Program-made: the position numbers and the translations under genes
The notes under the pieces: model-generated
What the model saw: only the letters and a program-made list of their open reading frames with translations
The model's database searches: none
Told to the model about the DNA's origin: nothing
Shown: in pieces, positions 23,162-31,249 of the stretch
How positions within the stretch are numbered: position 1 is the first letter of the stretch
Layout of the letters: every line of letters starts with the position of its first letter
From: VRUE01 sp963727465
GTDB taxonomy: Bacteria > Actinomycetota > Thermoleophilia > Solirubrobacterales > 70-9
Assembly: GCA_963727465.1 (NCBI GenBank)
Contig: CAVSGL010000019.1
Coordinates: 62,001 to 126,000 of the forward strand
Direction of reading: 5' to 3'
DNA length: 64,000 bases

Positions 23162-23701
23162 GTGGACCGCTACGTCGCTTTTCTGCGCGGGATGAACCTC
23201 GGTGGGCGCAGGATCACCAACGAGGCGCTGCGCGGGCATTTCGAGGCGCTGGGATGCGAGGACGTCGCGACCTTTCGGGCGAGCGGGAACGTGATCCTGA
23301 GCGCCGGCGAGGCGAGCGAGGAGCGGTTGGCGGCGCGGCTGGAAGCGGGTCTCGGCGAGCGGCTCGGCTACGCGGTGCCGGTCTTCCTGCGCACGGCGGA
23401 CGAGCTGCGCGCGATCGCCGCGCACGAGCCGTTTGCGGCGCGGCGCCACGAGACGTCGAAGGGCAAATTGCAGATCGCGATGATGACCGCAAGGCCGACT
23501 GCGTCGGCCGCGAAGCAGGTGCTGGCCCACGCCACCGACGAGGACCGGCTGGCGATCGAGGGCCGCGAGCTCTACTGGTTGCCGGCCGGCGGCGTCTCCG
23601 AATCCGATCTCGACCTGAAGGCCCTGGAGTCGATCCTCGGACCCACCACCCAGAGAACCAAGGGCACGATCGATCAGATAGCCGCGAAGTACTTCGGCTG
23701 A
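23162..23701 (+). CDS. DUF1697-family protein
   Basis: A 179-residue soluble protein starting at GTG 23162, MDRYVAFLRGMNLGGRRITN, the classic DUF1697 opening. It continues with HFEALGCEDVATFRASGNVI and ends PTTQRTKGTIDQIAAKYFG, also typical. DUF1697 proteins are common in actinobacteria and of unknown biochemical role. It is higher in GC than the helicase-DarT-ARH genes and starts 47 bases after them, so it may be an older chromosomal gene caught between the two cassette copies, not part of the cargo. Confidence 0.85.
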   Translation: MDRYVAFLRGMNLGGRRITNEALRGHFEALGCEDVATFRASGNVILSAGEASEERLAARLEAGLGERLGYAVPVFLRTADELRAIAAHEPFAARRHETSKGKLQIAMMTARPTASAAKQVLAHATDEDRLAIEGRELYWLPAGGVSESDLDLKALESILGPTTQRTKGTIDQIAAKYFG

Positions 23702-23704
23702 AGC

Positions 23705-23899
23705 TCAGCGGCGGTCGGAGCCGTAAAGCGCTCGGTCATGCAGAACCATATATATGGTGCCGACGATCAAAATCGCCGGCAGGAGAATCACTGGCGGCGC
23801 GCCGAGAAAGAACACTGCGATCCCAACCAGCGTCGATGTCACGGTTCCGACGATCAGCGAGCTGGACGGCATTTCGACAAACTTGTTCACCTGCTCCAT
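23705..23899 (-). CDS. Small two-helix membrane protein, cassette copy 2 (second gene)
   Basis: A 64-residue protein (MEQVNKFVEMPSSSLIVGTV start) with two hydrophobic helices joined by a GAPP turn and a polar C-terminus (LHDRALYGSDRR). It is the paralogue of the gene at 18553-18756, with the same size and topology. It overlaps the upstream partner gene by 13 bases, so the two-gene arrangement is preserved in both copies. No known family; the conserved pairing suggests the two products work together, perhaps as a membrane complex. Confidence 0.6.
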   Translation of the reverse strand: MEQVNKFVEMPSSSLIVGTVTSTLVGIAVFFLGAPPVILLPAILIVGTIYMVLHDRALYGSDRR

Positions 23900-24123
23900 C
23901 CCATGATCATAAGAGCTATGAGCGCTGCGGGGGTTCCTACTCCAAATCCCCATCCGATCCCTTGATTGATTCGCGCAGCCGCATCCGTCGGCGAGACGTT
24001 CCGTCGGAGGGCAAGGAAGGCCTCGAAGCCGCTGAAGTAGGCCATCGTCCCTCCGAGCACGGCAAAGCCGGCGATGATCGCTTCGAGAAGCGCGCGGACG
24101 TTGTCGGCGTCGATCGATGCCAC
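23887..24123 (-). CDS. Small membrane protein, cassette copy 2 (first gene)
   Basis: A 78-residue protein starting at GTG 24121-24123 (MASIDADNVRALLEAIIAGF). The hydrophobic GFAVLGGTMAYFSGFEAF segment, the RINQGIG motif and the C-terminal hydrophobic stretch (PAALIALMIMGW) align without large gaps to the protein at 18747-18980. Both are minus-strand and followed by an overlapping second membrane gene. Function unknown. Holin-like or toxin-like small membrane proteins would have comparable size, but nothing in the sequence proves this. Confidence 0.6.
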   Translation of the reverse strand: MASIDADNVRALLEAIIAGFAVLGGTMAYFSGFEAFLALRRNVSPTDAAARINQGIGWGFGVGTPAALIALMIMGWSR

Positions 24124-24207
24124 GCTGGCACCGTAGGTGGCTCAGACGCGCGAGTGGCGCGCAGAATGAAAATTCTTCGTTGCGCGTTCGTGGCAATCGA
24201 CGCGCTC
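24124..24207. repeat. Conserved 5' leader of cassette, copy 2 (direct repeat)
   Basis: Matches 18981-19065 in the same orientation with about four of five bases identical, including cgagtggcgcgca and aaattcttcg. Together with the downstream genes it defines a ~500-bp duplicated unit at the right end of the island. Confidence 0.65.
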
Positions 24208-24241
24208 GATCAGCCTCGGCACGTCCGAGTAGAGTCCGCTT

Positions 24242-24925
24242 GTGGGCCACGTCTTCCTGCTCGCGTTCCTCGCCGCGCTCTACCCGACGCTGCTCGCGGC
24301 GACGACCGTGATGCTGATGCTGCCGCACCCGAAGCGGCTGCTGCTGGGGTACCTGCTGGGCGCGGCGATGACCAGCATCACGCTCGGCCTGGTCATCGTC
24401 TTCAGCCTGCGCCACTCGGGGATCGCGCACACGGCGAAGACGACGCTCGGACCCGGCGAGGACATCGTGCTCGGATGCATCGCTCTCGTCGTCGCCTTCG
24501 TCCTCGGCAGCGGCCGCGACGAGCGGCTGCGCGAGCGGCGGCGCGAGCGCAAGGCGGGTAAGGGGCCGTCGGGGCCGCCGCGCTGGCAGCAGTTCCTCAA
24601 CCGCGGCTCGGCCCGCGTCACCTTCGCGGTCGGCGCCGTGCTCACCCTGCCCGGCGCCACCTACATCACCGCGCTCTACCGGATCGCCGACGAGGAACTG
24701 GCCGACCCGGCGACGGTCGCCGTCGTCCTCGGCTTCAACGCGATCATGCTGATGCTGCTCGAGATCCCGCTGCTCGCCTATACCTTCGCCCCGGAGTGGA
24801 CGCCGCGGGCGATCGAGCGCTTCAAGGCGAAGCTGCGCGAACGCGGCCGCGTCTGGGCGGTGCGGGCGGCGGCGACCCTGGGCCTGCTGATGATCGCCCG
24901 CGGCGTGATCGCCCTGCTCGCGTAG
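24242..24925 (+). CDS. GAP/SAP-family (LysE-like) membrane protein
   Basis: A 227-residue polytopic membrane protein (GTG start, MGHVFLLAFLAALYPTLL). About six hydrophobic helices, a central charged loop (RDERLRERRRERKAGKG) and the segment GAVLTLPGATYITALYRI fit the actinobacterial SAP/GAP family, distantly related to LysE/RhtB exporters and best known for the mycobacterial sulfolipid-addressing protein. The substrate is unknown. It lies just outside the right cassette copy; a 10-bp hairpin covers its stop and probably ends transcription. Confidence 0.72.
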   Translation: MGHVFLLAFLAALYPTLLAATTVMLMLPHPKRLLLGYLLGAAMTSITLGLVIVFSLRHSGIAHTAKTTLGPGEDIVLGCIALVVAFVLGSGRDERLRERRRERKAGKGPSGPPRWQQFLNRGSARVTFAVGAVLTLPGATYITALYRIADEELADPATVAVVLGFNAIMLMLLEIPLLAYTFAPEWTPRAIERFKAKLRERGRVWAVRAAATLGLLMIARGVIALLA

Positions 24926-24943
24926 CCGGCTGCGCCGGCTACG
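24921..24943 (+). terminator. Hairpin at end of the SAP/GAP-like gene
   Basis: Arms cgtagccggc and gccggctacg (10 bp, perfect) around tgc overlap the stop codon. No T-run follows, as is usual for actinobacterial terminators. Confidence 0.5.
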
Positions 24944-24967
24944 CCGGGTCTCGTAACGTAGGCGCCG

Positions 24968-26878
24968 ATGGCAATCGCGACCGCAACCAGCCTCGACATG
25001 CACGTCGGCGGCAAGCTGCTCTTCGAAGGCGTCTCGTTCAAGCTCGAGCCGCGCGAGCGGATGACCCTCTCGGGCCGCAACGGCGCCGGCAAGTCGACGC
25101 TGCTGCGGATGCTCGCCGGCGAGACCGCGCCCGACGGCGGCAGTCTCGTCCTTCAGCGCGGCGCCCGGGTCGCCCTGCACGACCAGCGCCCGCCCCGCGG
25201 GACGGACGTGTCGCTGGGCGAGTACGTGTTCTCCGGCCGCGCCGAGATGATCGAGACCGAGGCCGAGCTGGAGCGGCTCGAGGCGGCGATGGCCGGCGGC
25301 GAGACCGGCGAGGAGGCGCTGAACGCCTACGCCGCCGCCCAGCAGCGGCTCGAGCACGGCGGCGGCTACCGCTGGCGCGACGGCGTGCTCGCCGTGCTGC
25401 GCGGGCTCGGCTTCGGCGGCGAGGAGAGCGAGCGGGCGCTCTCGACCTTCTCCGGCGGCGAGCTGACCCGCGCCTCGCTGGCCCGCGCGCTCGCGACCCG
25501 GCCCGACCTGCTGCTGCTCGACGAGCCGACGAACCACCTCGACATCCCCTCGCTGGAGTGGCTGGAGCGCTACCTGACCGATCTCGACGCGGCCGTCGTG
25601 CTCGTCGCCCACGACCGCTGGTTCCTCGAGGCGGTCGGCACCTCGGTGCTGGAGCTGGAGGCGGGGCGGGCGCGCTTCTTCGCCGGCCCCTGGCACGCCT
25701 GGCGCACCGAGCAGGCGGCGCGGGAGATCGCCCGCGGCAAGGCGATCGAGCGCCAGGAAGCAGAGATCGACCGCATGGAGCGCTTCGTCGAGCGCTTCCG
25801 CTACAAGGCGACCAAGGCACGCCAGGCGCAGTCGCGGCTGAAGCAGATCGAGAAGATCAAGCGCGACGGGGTCGAGGCCGAGCAGCGCGACTCGCGCAAC
25901 CTGCGCTTCTCCTTCGTCAAGCCCGAGCGCCCCGGCCGGGTGGTGCTGAAACTGGTCGGCGCGACGATCGAGGTGCCGGGCCGGACGCTGCTCGAGGACG
26001 CGCGGCTGGAAGTCGAGCGCGGCGAGCACGTCGTCCTCGTCGGCCCCAACGGCGCCGGCAAGACGACGCTGATCGATACCCTGGCCGGGCGCCGCAAGCC
26101 CGCCGCCGGCTCGGTGCGGCTCGGCCACAACGTCAAGATCGGCTACCTCTCCCAGCACGCCGACACGGCGGCGGGGGAGGGGACGGTGCTCGACGCGGCC
26201 CAGCGCGAGACCGGCCTCAGCGGCCAGAAGGCGCGCGACCTGCTCGGCGGCTTCCTCTTCTCCGGCGCCGAGGTGGAGAAGCAGCTGAGCGAGATCTCCG
26301 GCGGCGAGCAGCGGCGGCTCTCGCTGGCGATCCTGGTCGCCTCCGGCGCCAACGTTCTGATCCTCGACGAGCCGACCAACCACCTCGACATCGAGAGCCG
26401 CGAGGCGCTCGAGGACGCGCTGCTGGCCTTCGAGGGCGCGGTCGTGCTCGTCTCCCACGACCGGGCGCTGCTGGAGGCGGTCGGCACGCGCACGATCGTC
26501 TGCGAGGACGGCGAGCTGCGCTCGCACGAAAGCGGCTGGGCCGCCTACCAGCGGGCGCGCGACGAACGCGAAGCCGCGGCCGAGGCCGCGGCGCAGGAGG
26601 CGAGGCCGGCGCCGGCCTCGGCCGCCGGGCGCAACGCCGGTCGCGCGGCGAAGAAGGCGGCGCGCAAGGCGGGCCGGCTGGCCGAGCGGATCGAGCGCGC
26701 CGAGGCCGACGCTGCGCGAGGTCGAGGAGGAGCTGTCGGACCCGGAAGCGTGGTCGAGCCCCGGGCGCGCCGAGCGCGCGGAAGCGAGCCACGCCGAGGC
26801 CAAGCGGGCGGTGGCGGAGCTGTACGAGCAGTGGGAGACGGCCGAGGGCGAGGCCGAGGCGGAGGGCGAGGGCGCTAG
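24968..26878 (+). CDS. ABC-F family ATPase, C-terminal frameshift
   Basis: A soluble ABC-F protein with two nucleotide-binding domains and no membrane domain; such proteins act on the ribosome as translation factors or in antibiotic resistance. Domain 1: Walker A GRNGAGKST (36-44), FSGGELTRASLARAL, LLLLDEPTNHLD. A linker with a charged helical hairpin (about 240-310) separates domain 2: GPNGAGKTT, ISGGEQRRLSLAIL, LILDEPTNHLD. Near 26708 the frame appears shifted by one extra base: the other frame continues TLREVEEELSDPEAW...AVAELYEQWE, the normal C-terminal coiled coil, and would stop at 26900, overlapping the convergent P450 gene. As written the last ~55 residues are arginine/glycine-rich nonsense. 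Confidence 0.88.
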   Translation: MAIATATSLDMHVGGKLLFEGVSFKLEPRERMTLSGRNGAGKSTLLRMLAGETAPDGGSLVLQRGARVALHDQRPPRGTDVSLGEYVFSGRAEMIETEAELERLEAAMAGGETGEEALNAYAAAQQRLEHGGGYRWRDGVLAVLRGLGFGGEESERALSTFSGGELTRASLARALATRPDLLLLDEPTNHLDIPSLEWLERYLTDLDAAVVLVAHDRWFLEAVGTSVLELEAGRARFFAGPWHAWRTEQAAREIARGKAIERQEAEIDRMERFVERFRYKATKARQAQSRLKQIEKIKRDGVEAEQRDSRNLRFSFVKPERPGRVVLKLVGATIEVPGRTLLEDARLEVERGEHVVLVGPNGAGKTTLIDTLAGRRKPAAGSVRLGHNVKIGYLSQHADTAAGEGTVLDAAQRETGLSGQKARDLLGGFLFSGAEVEKQLSEISGGEQRRLSLAILVASGANVLILDEPTNHLDIESREALEDALLAFEGAVVLVSHDRALLEAVGTRTIVCEDGELRSHESGWAAYQRARDEREAAAEAAAQEARPAPASAAGRNAGRAAKKAARKAGRLAERIERAEADAARGRGGAVGPGSVVEPRARRARGSEPRRGQAGGGGAVRAVGDGRGRGRGGGRGR

Positions 26879-28224
26879 CCCAGCGGCCGGTCGAGCCTGA
26901 CCTGGGTGCCCCTGCCGGGGGCGAGGGTGATGTTCCGTACCTTGACCTTTTCCGGCTTCGGGTCGGGAGCGCTGAGCTCGGCCCGCTCGAGGATCGCGCG
27001 CAGCACGACGCGCATCTCGTATTCGGCGAAGGCGGCGCCGATGCAGCGCCGCACGCCGCCGCCGAAGGGGATCCAGGCGTAGCTGTCCGCCCTGCCGCCG
27101 AGGAAGCGCTCGGGCCGGAAGCGCTGCGGTTCCGGGAAGAGGTCCTCGCGGTAGTGCAGCGCGGCGATCGCCGCCATCAGGTAGGTGTCGGCCGGCAGCT
27201 CGTAGCCGCCGATCTCGAGCGGCTCGGTCAGCTTGCGGGCGACGTCGACGATCACCGGCCGCGCCCGCAGCGTCTCCCTGATCGTCGCCTCGAGGTAGTC
27301 GTCCTCGCCGGCCGCGAGCGACTCATGCAGGCGGCCGAGCACGCCCGGGTTGCGCAGCAGCCGCTCGATCGCCCAGGCGAGCCCGGTCGCGGTCGTCTCG
27401 TGCCCGGCGGCGAGGATCGTGACCAGCTCGTCGCGCAGTTCGGCGTCGCTCATCGGGCTGCCGTCCTCGTGGCGCGCCGACAGCAGCAGCGAGAGCACGT
27501 CCTCGGGTTCGGAGAACTCGCCGGCGTTCTCGGCGCGGCGCAGGGCGATCTCCTCGTAGACGAAGGCGTCGAGCGCCTCGCGGGCCTCGAGGAACCGCGC
27601 CCAGGGGCTCCAGCGGCCGTAGCTGCGGCGCAGCGGCGGCAGCGCCGTGACGAGGCTGAGCCGCCCGGCGAAGCGCTCGATCAGCGCTTCGAAGCGCGCG
27701 AGGCGAGCCTCGTCGTGGACGCCGAAGACGGCGCGCATGATCACCGCCAGGGTGATCCGCTGCGTGTGCGGGCGCAGGGCGAAGGGCTCGCCGACCGGCC
27801 AGCTCTCCATCTCGGCGAGCGTCGCCTCGCGCATCATTTCGCCGTAGCGCTCGATTCGCGCGCCGTGGAAGGGAGGCAGCAGCAGCTTGCGCTGGCGCAT
27901 GTGCGGCGCCTCGTCGAGCGTCAGCACCGAGTGCGGGCCGAGCGCCGGCTCGAGCACGGTCGCGTTCGCCTCGCCGGCGTGCGCCAGCTCGGGCGGCGTG
28001 GTGAAGAGCTGTTTGACCAGCGCCGGGTCGGCGACGTAGGTGAGGTCCCTGTAGAAGGGGAAGGAGATGCGGAAGACGTCGCCGTAGCGCCGCTGGAACC
28101 CGATCAGGAAGCCGAGCGGGTCGCGCGCGTAGGCGAGCACCTGGAGCGCCGCCGGCATTCGGGTGCCCGGCGCACGTCGCGGTCGTGAGGTTGCCGCGGG
28201 TCGCTGAAGGGTCGCCTGCTCCAT
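26875..28224 (-). CDS. Cytochrome P450
   Basis: A 449-residue haem monooxygenase. The I-helix oxygen-activation motif is AGHETTATGLAW, the K-helix ExxR is ETLRARPV, the PERF motif is RFRPERFLGG, and the haem-binding loop FGGGVRRCIGAAFAEYEM carries the axial Cys394. No N-terminal membrane anchor is seen, so it is soluble. The start at 28224 follows a gagcagga ribosome site; upstream in-frame codons cross an operator-like palindrome. Substrate unknown; the CYP110/CYP102-like PFG pattern suggests fatty-acid or terpene-like targets but this is uncertain. The ferredoxin and reductase at 4.8-6.2 kb could supply electrons. Confidence 0.93.
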   Translation of the reverse strand: MEQATLQRPAATSRPRRAPGTRMPAALQVLAYARDPLGFLIGFQRRYGDVFRISFPFYRDLTYVADPALVKQLFTTPPELAHAGEANATVLEPALGPHSVLTLDEAPHMRQRKLLLPPFHGARIERYGEMMREATLAEMESWPVGEPFALRPHTQRITLAVIMRAVFGVHDEARLARFEALIERFAGRLSLVTALPPLRRSYGRWSPWARFLEAREALDAFVYEEIALRRAENAGEFSEPEDVLSLLLSARHEDGSPMSDAELRDELVTILAAGHETTATGLAWAIERLLRNPGVLGRLHESLAAGEDDYLEATIRETLRARPVIVDVARKLTEPLEIGGYELPADTYLMAAIAALHYREDLFPEPQRFRPERFLGGRADSYAWIPFGGGVRRCIGAAFAEYEMRVVLRAILERAELSAPDPKPEKVKVRNITLAPGRGTQVRLDRPLG

Positions 28225-28244
28225 CCTGCTCTCACCATACAAAA

Positions 28245-28260
28245 CTGGCTGGTCAGCCAG
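28245..28260. promoter_or_regulatory. Palindromic operator-like site upstream of P450
   Basis: A perfect 7-bp inverted repeat (ctggctg-gt-cagccag) lies 20 bases before the P450 start and in the divergent region to the GNAT gene. Size and spacing resemble TetR-family operators. No TetR gene is in the immediate neighbourhood, so the repressor would be encoded elsewhere. Confidence 0.45.
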
Positions 28261-28352
28261 GTAGTCTTCTTTTGGCTGCATAGGCCACTGGAGCCGGGGC
28301 TGCCGGGTGGCTGTGTTTGACCAAGCTGAGCACGTCAACGAGGATGGGTGAC

Positions 28353-28943
28353 ATGGCGAGGGAAGCGGTCCCGGTGGCCGATCAATGTGTTCGTTCCACG
28401 GCCGAGGCGCTTGCCGATGGCTTTCACGACGATGAGATTTGGACTTGGTTGCTGCCCAGGCGTTGGCAGCTGCCGAGGGTGTTGCCCCGCTACTACGAAG
28501 CGATGATCCGGCATGTGTTCGCTCCGCGTGGAGCTGCCTGGACCACCAGCGATACTGCCGGAGGCGCTCTCTGGTTCCCTCCGGGAGCAGCAGAGTTGAA
28601 CGTAGGCGAGCAGCTGCGCACGGGACTGAGCTTGTTGCCCGAGGGTGTAGGTAGCCTCTGGAAGGGAGCCCGTTGGGAGAAACTGATCCACGCGAACCTG
28701 CCGCACGAGCCCCACTGGCGGCTGAACAGCCTCGCAGTTAGGACTTCCGCACAGCGTCGGGGCATCGGCAGCGCCCTGATCGAACCGGGCTTGCGCAGGG
28801 CTGAGGCCGATGGGGTGGCCTGCTACCTGGAGACCCAGCGTCGCGCCAACGTTCCCTTCTACCGGAAGTTTGGTTTTGAGGAGATCGGAGAGATCGGTTT
28901 GCCGGGCTCTCCGCCCGTATGGCGCATGTTGCGTCCAGCCTGA
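28353..28943 (+). CDS. GNAT-family N-acetyltransferase
   Basis: A 196-residue acetyl-CoA-dependent acyltransferase. The acetyl-CoA-binding region is LAVRTSAQRRGIGSALIEPG (the R/Q-x-x-G-x-G/A motif as QRRGIGSA), followed by YLETQRRANVPFYRKFGFEEIGE, a typical GNAT beta-bulge and C-terminal strand. The N-terminal half (AEALADGFHDDEIWTWLLP) resembles GNAT proteins that acetylate small amines or antibiotics. Start at 28353 is preferred because aggatggg serves as ribosome site; 28344 is possible. Divergent from the P450 gene, sharing its palindrome-containing promoter region. Confidence 0.85.
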   Translation: MAREAVPVADQCVRSTAEALADGFHDDEIWTWLLPRRWQLPRVLPRYYEAMIRHVFAPRGAAWTTSDTAGGALWFPPGAAELNVGEQLRTGLSLLPEGVGSLWKGARWEKLIHANLPHEPHWRLNSLAVRTSAQRRGIGSALIEPGLRRAEADGVACYLETQRRANVPFYRKFGFEEIGEIGLPGSPPVWRMLRPA

Positions 28944-29044
28944 CGCCGGTTCCCCGCCCGCCAACGACCAAATCGACGTTCATCTCAGCCGGCCTTTCAT
29001 GACGGGATGGGTGCGAGGCCGTCGAACTGCACCGAGTTCCCTCG

Positions 29045-29950
29045 TCAGAAGACGATCGTCCGCGCGCCGTCGAGCAGGACCCGGTCGTCCAGGTGCGCCT
29101 TGACGGCGCGGGCGAGGACTAGGCGCTCGACGTCGCGGCCGATCCCGACGAGGTCGTCGATCTCGTCGCGGTGGCTGACCGGGGTCACGTCCTGGGCGAT
29201 GATCGGGCCGGCATCGAGCTGCTCGGTGACGTAGTGCGCGGTCGCGCCGATCAGCTTGACGCCGCGCTCGTGGGCGCGCGCGTAGGGGTCGGCGCCGACG
29301 AAGGCGGGCAGGAAGCTGTGGTGGATGTTGATCGCCGGCGCGTTCAGCCCGGCGAGGAACTCGGCGGAGAGGATCTGCATGTAGCGGGCGAGGACCAGCA
29401 GGTCGACCTCGTCGCCGAGCAGCTCCAGCAGGCGCCGCTCGGCCGCGTCGCGGCCGCCGTCGACCGGCACGTGGTGGTAGGGGAGCCCGAGCGCGTTCGC
29501 CTGGTCGGCGTGGTCGGGATGGTTGGAGACGACGGCGACGACGTCGGCGCCGAGCTCGCCGCTGCGCCAGCGCCAGAGCAGATCGGAGAGGCAGTGGTCT
29601 TCGCGCGAGACCATGATCGCCACCCGCTTGCGCTCGCTCGACTCGGCGAAGCGGTGCTCCATCCGCAGCGGCCCGGCGATCTGCTCGGCGAAGCGACGAT
29701 AGAGATCCTCGCGCTCGTCCGCCGGGGCGGGATCGAACGCCATCCGCATGAAGAAGCGGCCCTCGCGGCTCGAGTGCTGGTCGGCGTCGACGATGTTGCG
29801 CCCGGCGTCGGCGAGGAAGCCGCTGACCGCGGCGATCAGGCCGGGCTGGTCCGGGCAGGCGAGCAGCAGCCGCGAGGTGTCGGGTTGACCGTCGATGCCG
29901 GGATGATCCCGGTTGAGGCGATGATCCGCAGCGTGAGCAACCCCGTGCAC
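29045..29950 (-). CDS. purU: Formyltetrahydrofolate deformylase
   Basis: PurU hydrolyses 10-formyl-THF to formate and THF, balancing one-carbon pools. The protein has an N-terminal ACT domain (RLLLACPDQPGLIAAVSGFL) and a formyltransferase-like catalytic domain (VAIMVSREDHCLSDLLWRW; NHPD; HHVPVDGG; LARYMQILSAEFL; NIHHSFLPAFVGADPY; GATAHYVTEQLDAGPII), including the catalytic Asn/His/Asp region. The natural start is unclear: homology begins near PDTSRLLL but the first in-frame start codon upstream is GTG at 29950, giving 20 extra residues and overlapping the divergent permease gene. The true start may be non-canonical. Confidence 0.88.
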   Translation of the reverse strand: MHGVAHAADHRLNRDHPGIDGQPDTSRLLLACPDQPGLIAAVSGFLADAGRNIVDADQHSSREGRFFMRMAFDPAPADEREDLYRRFAEQIAGPLRMEHRFAESSERKRVAIMVSREDHCLSDLLWRWRSGELGADVVAVVSNHPDHADQANALGLPYHHVPVDGGRDAAERRLLELLGDEVDLLVLARYMQILSAEFLAGLNAPAINIHHSFLPAFVGADPYARAHERGVKLIGATAHYVTEQLDAGPIIAQDVTPVSHRDEIDDLVGIGRDVERLVLARAVKAHLDDRVLLDGARTIVF

Positions 29951-31249
29951 CGCCGGTCCCCCTACCACCCCCGGGCCCACGCCCGGCGGCGCAGCGGCGA
30001 GCGGCTCGGGCTGCGCGAGGCGATCGCGATGGCGGTCGGCGGGATGATCGGCGGCGGCATCTTCAGCGTGCTCGGGGTGACGATCGACCTCGCCGGCCAC
30101 CTCGCCTTCGCCGCCTTCCTGCTCGGCGGCGCGATCGCGATGCTCACCGCCCGCGCCTACGCCCGCCTGGCGCTGCGCTCGGGCCGCTCCGGCGGGCCGT
30201 TCGCCTACCTGCGCGAGGAGGGCCACCCGACCGCGGCGGCCTGGGTCGCCTGGCTGCTGATCGCCGGCTACGTCTTCGCGCTCTCCGTCTACTCCTTCAC
30301 CTTCGGCCACTACCTCGCCCACGCGCTCGGCGCCGGCGGCGCGGTCTCGCGGCTGCTCAGCGTCGCGGTCCTCGCCGCCTTCGTCGCCGTCAACCTGCGC
30401 GGCGTGAGCGCCTCGGGCCGGACCGAGGACTTCGTCGTCGCGGTCAAGCTGCTCGTCCTCGGCGGCATCTCGCTGGTCGGGCTCGGCGCGATCTCGGGCG
30501 CCAGGCTGACCCCGCTCGACGACAGGGGCCTGCTCGGGGTGCTGCTCGGCGCCTCGCTGATCTTCGTCGCCTACGAGGGCTTCGAGCTGCTGCCCTACGA
30601 CTACGACGACCTCGACCGCCCGCGCCGCACGCTGCCGCGCGCCCTCTATGTCTCGGTCGCCCTGGTGGCGCTCGTCTACGTCGCCGTCACCCTGGCCTCG
30701 CAGATGCTCGTCTCCGACCGGTTGCTGGCGACCCAGAAGGAGGTCGCATTCGCGATCGTCGGCAAGGAGGCGCTGGGGACCTTCGGCCTCTGGGCGGCGA
30801 CGGTCGCCGCGGTCTTCTCGACCGGCTCGGCGATCAACGCGACGCTGTTCTCGACCGCGCGCCTGATCCGCGACGTCAGCGCCGCCGCCGAGCTGCCGGC
30901 GCGGCTCGGCCGCGAACGCGGCGGGCTGCCGGCGACGGCGCTGGTCTCGATCGCCCTGCTCGGCGGCGCCTTCGCGCTGCTGCCGGGGATCGTCGAGGTC
31001 GTCGCCTTCGGCTCGCTCACCTTCCTGCTCGTCTTCGCCCTGGTCAACCTCCTGCACGCCCGCCACACGGCGGCGCCGGGCTGGGACCGCGGCCTCGCCT
31101 ACCTCGGGGGGACCGCCTGCGGGGTCGCCTCGCTCGGCCTGATCTACGAGCTCGCCCGCGACGATCCGGCCGCGCTGGCGCTGATCTGCGGCTGCGCGGC
31201 GGCGATCGCGGCGGGACGGCTCGCCTTCGTCAGGACGCGCGATGCGTAG
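29921..31249 (+). CDS. APC-superfamily amino acid permease
   Basis: A 442-residue transporter with about 12 membrane helices. The first helix holds the APC motif AVGGMIGGGIFSVLG, and YEGFELLPYDYDDL before a broken helix is typical of the amino acid/cation permease families. A basic N-terminal tail (HPRAHARRRSGERLG) precedes the first helix. Substrate unknown. The 5' end overlaps that of the divergent purU gene. The stop codon lies inside the start of the P-type ATPase gene (8-base overlap), so the two are co-translated. Confidence 0.85.
   Translation: MIRSVSNPVHRRSPYHPRAHARRRSGERLGLREAIAMAVGGMIGGGIFSVLGVTIDLAGHLAFAAFLLGGAIAMLTARAYARLALRSGRSGGPFAYLREEGHPTAAAWVAWLLIAGYVFALSVYSFTFGHYLAHALGAGGAVSRLLSVAVLAAFVAVNLRGVSASGRTEDFVVAVKLLVLGGISLVGLGAISGARLTPLDDRGLLGVLLGASLIFVAYEGFELLPYDYDDLDRPRRTLPRALYVSVALVALVYVAVTLASQMLVSDRLLATQKEVAFAIVGKEALGTFGLWAATVAAVFSTGSAINATLFSTARLIRDVSAAAELPARLGRERGGLPATALVSIALLGGAFALLPGIVEVVAFGSLTFLLVFALVNLLHARHTAAPGWDRGLAYLGGTACGVASLGLIYELARDDPAALALICGCAAAIAAGRLAFVRTRDA

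Noticed and set aside
18507..24242. A second copy of the ssrA 3' end (attR) marking an integrated element
   Set aside because: I looked for gttcgaatccc or the cgcctcca end near 23-24.3 kb and saw none, and no integrase gene is present. The island may use the cassette repeats or may have lost its att site.
23705..26803. Thousand-codon minus-strand open frame opposite the SAP/GAP-like and ABC-F genes
   Set aside because: The opposite strand encodes clear families. Only the last 64 codons of this frame, the small membrane protein, have support.
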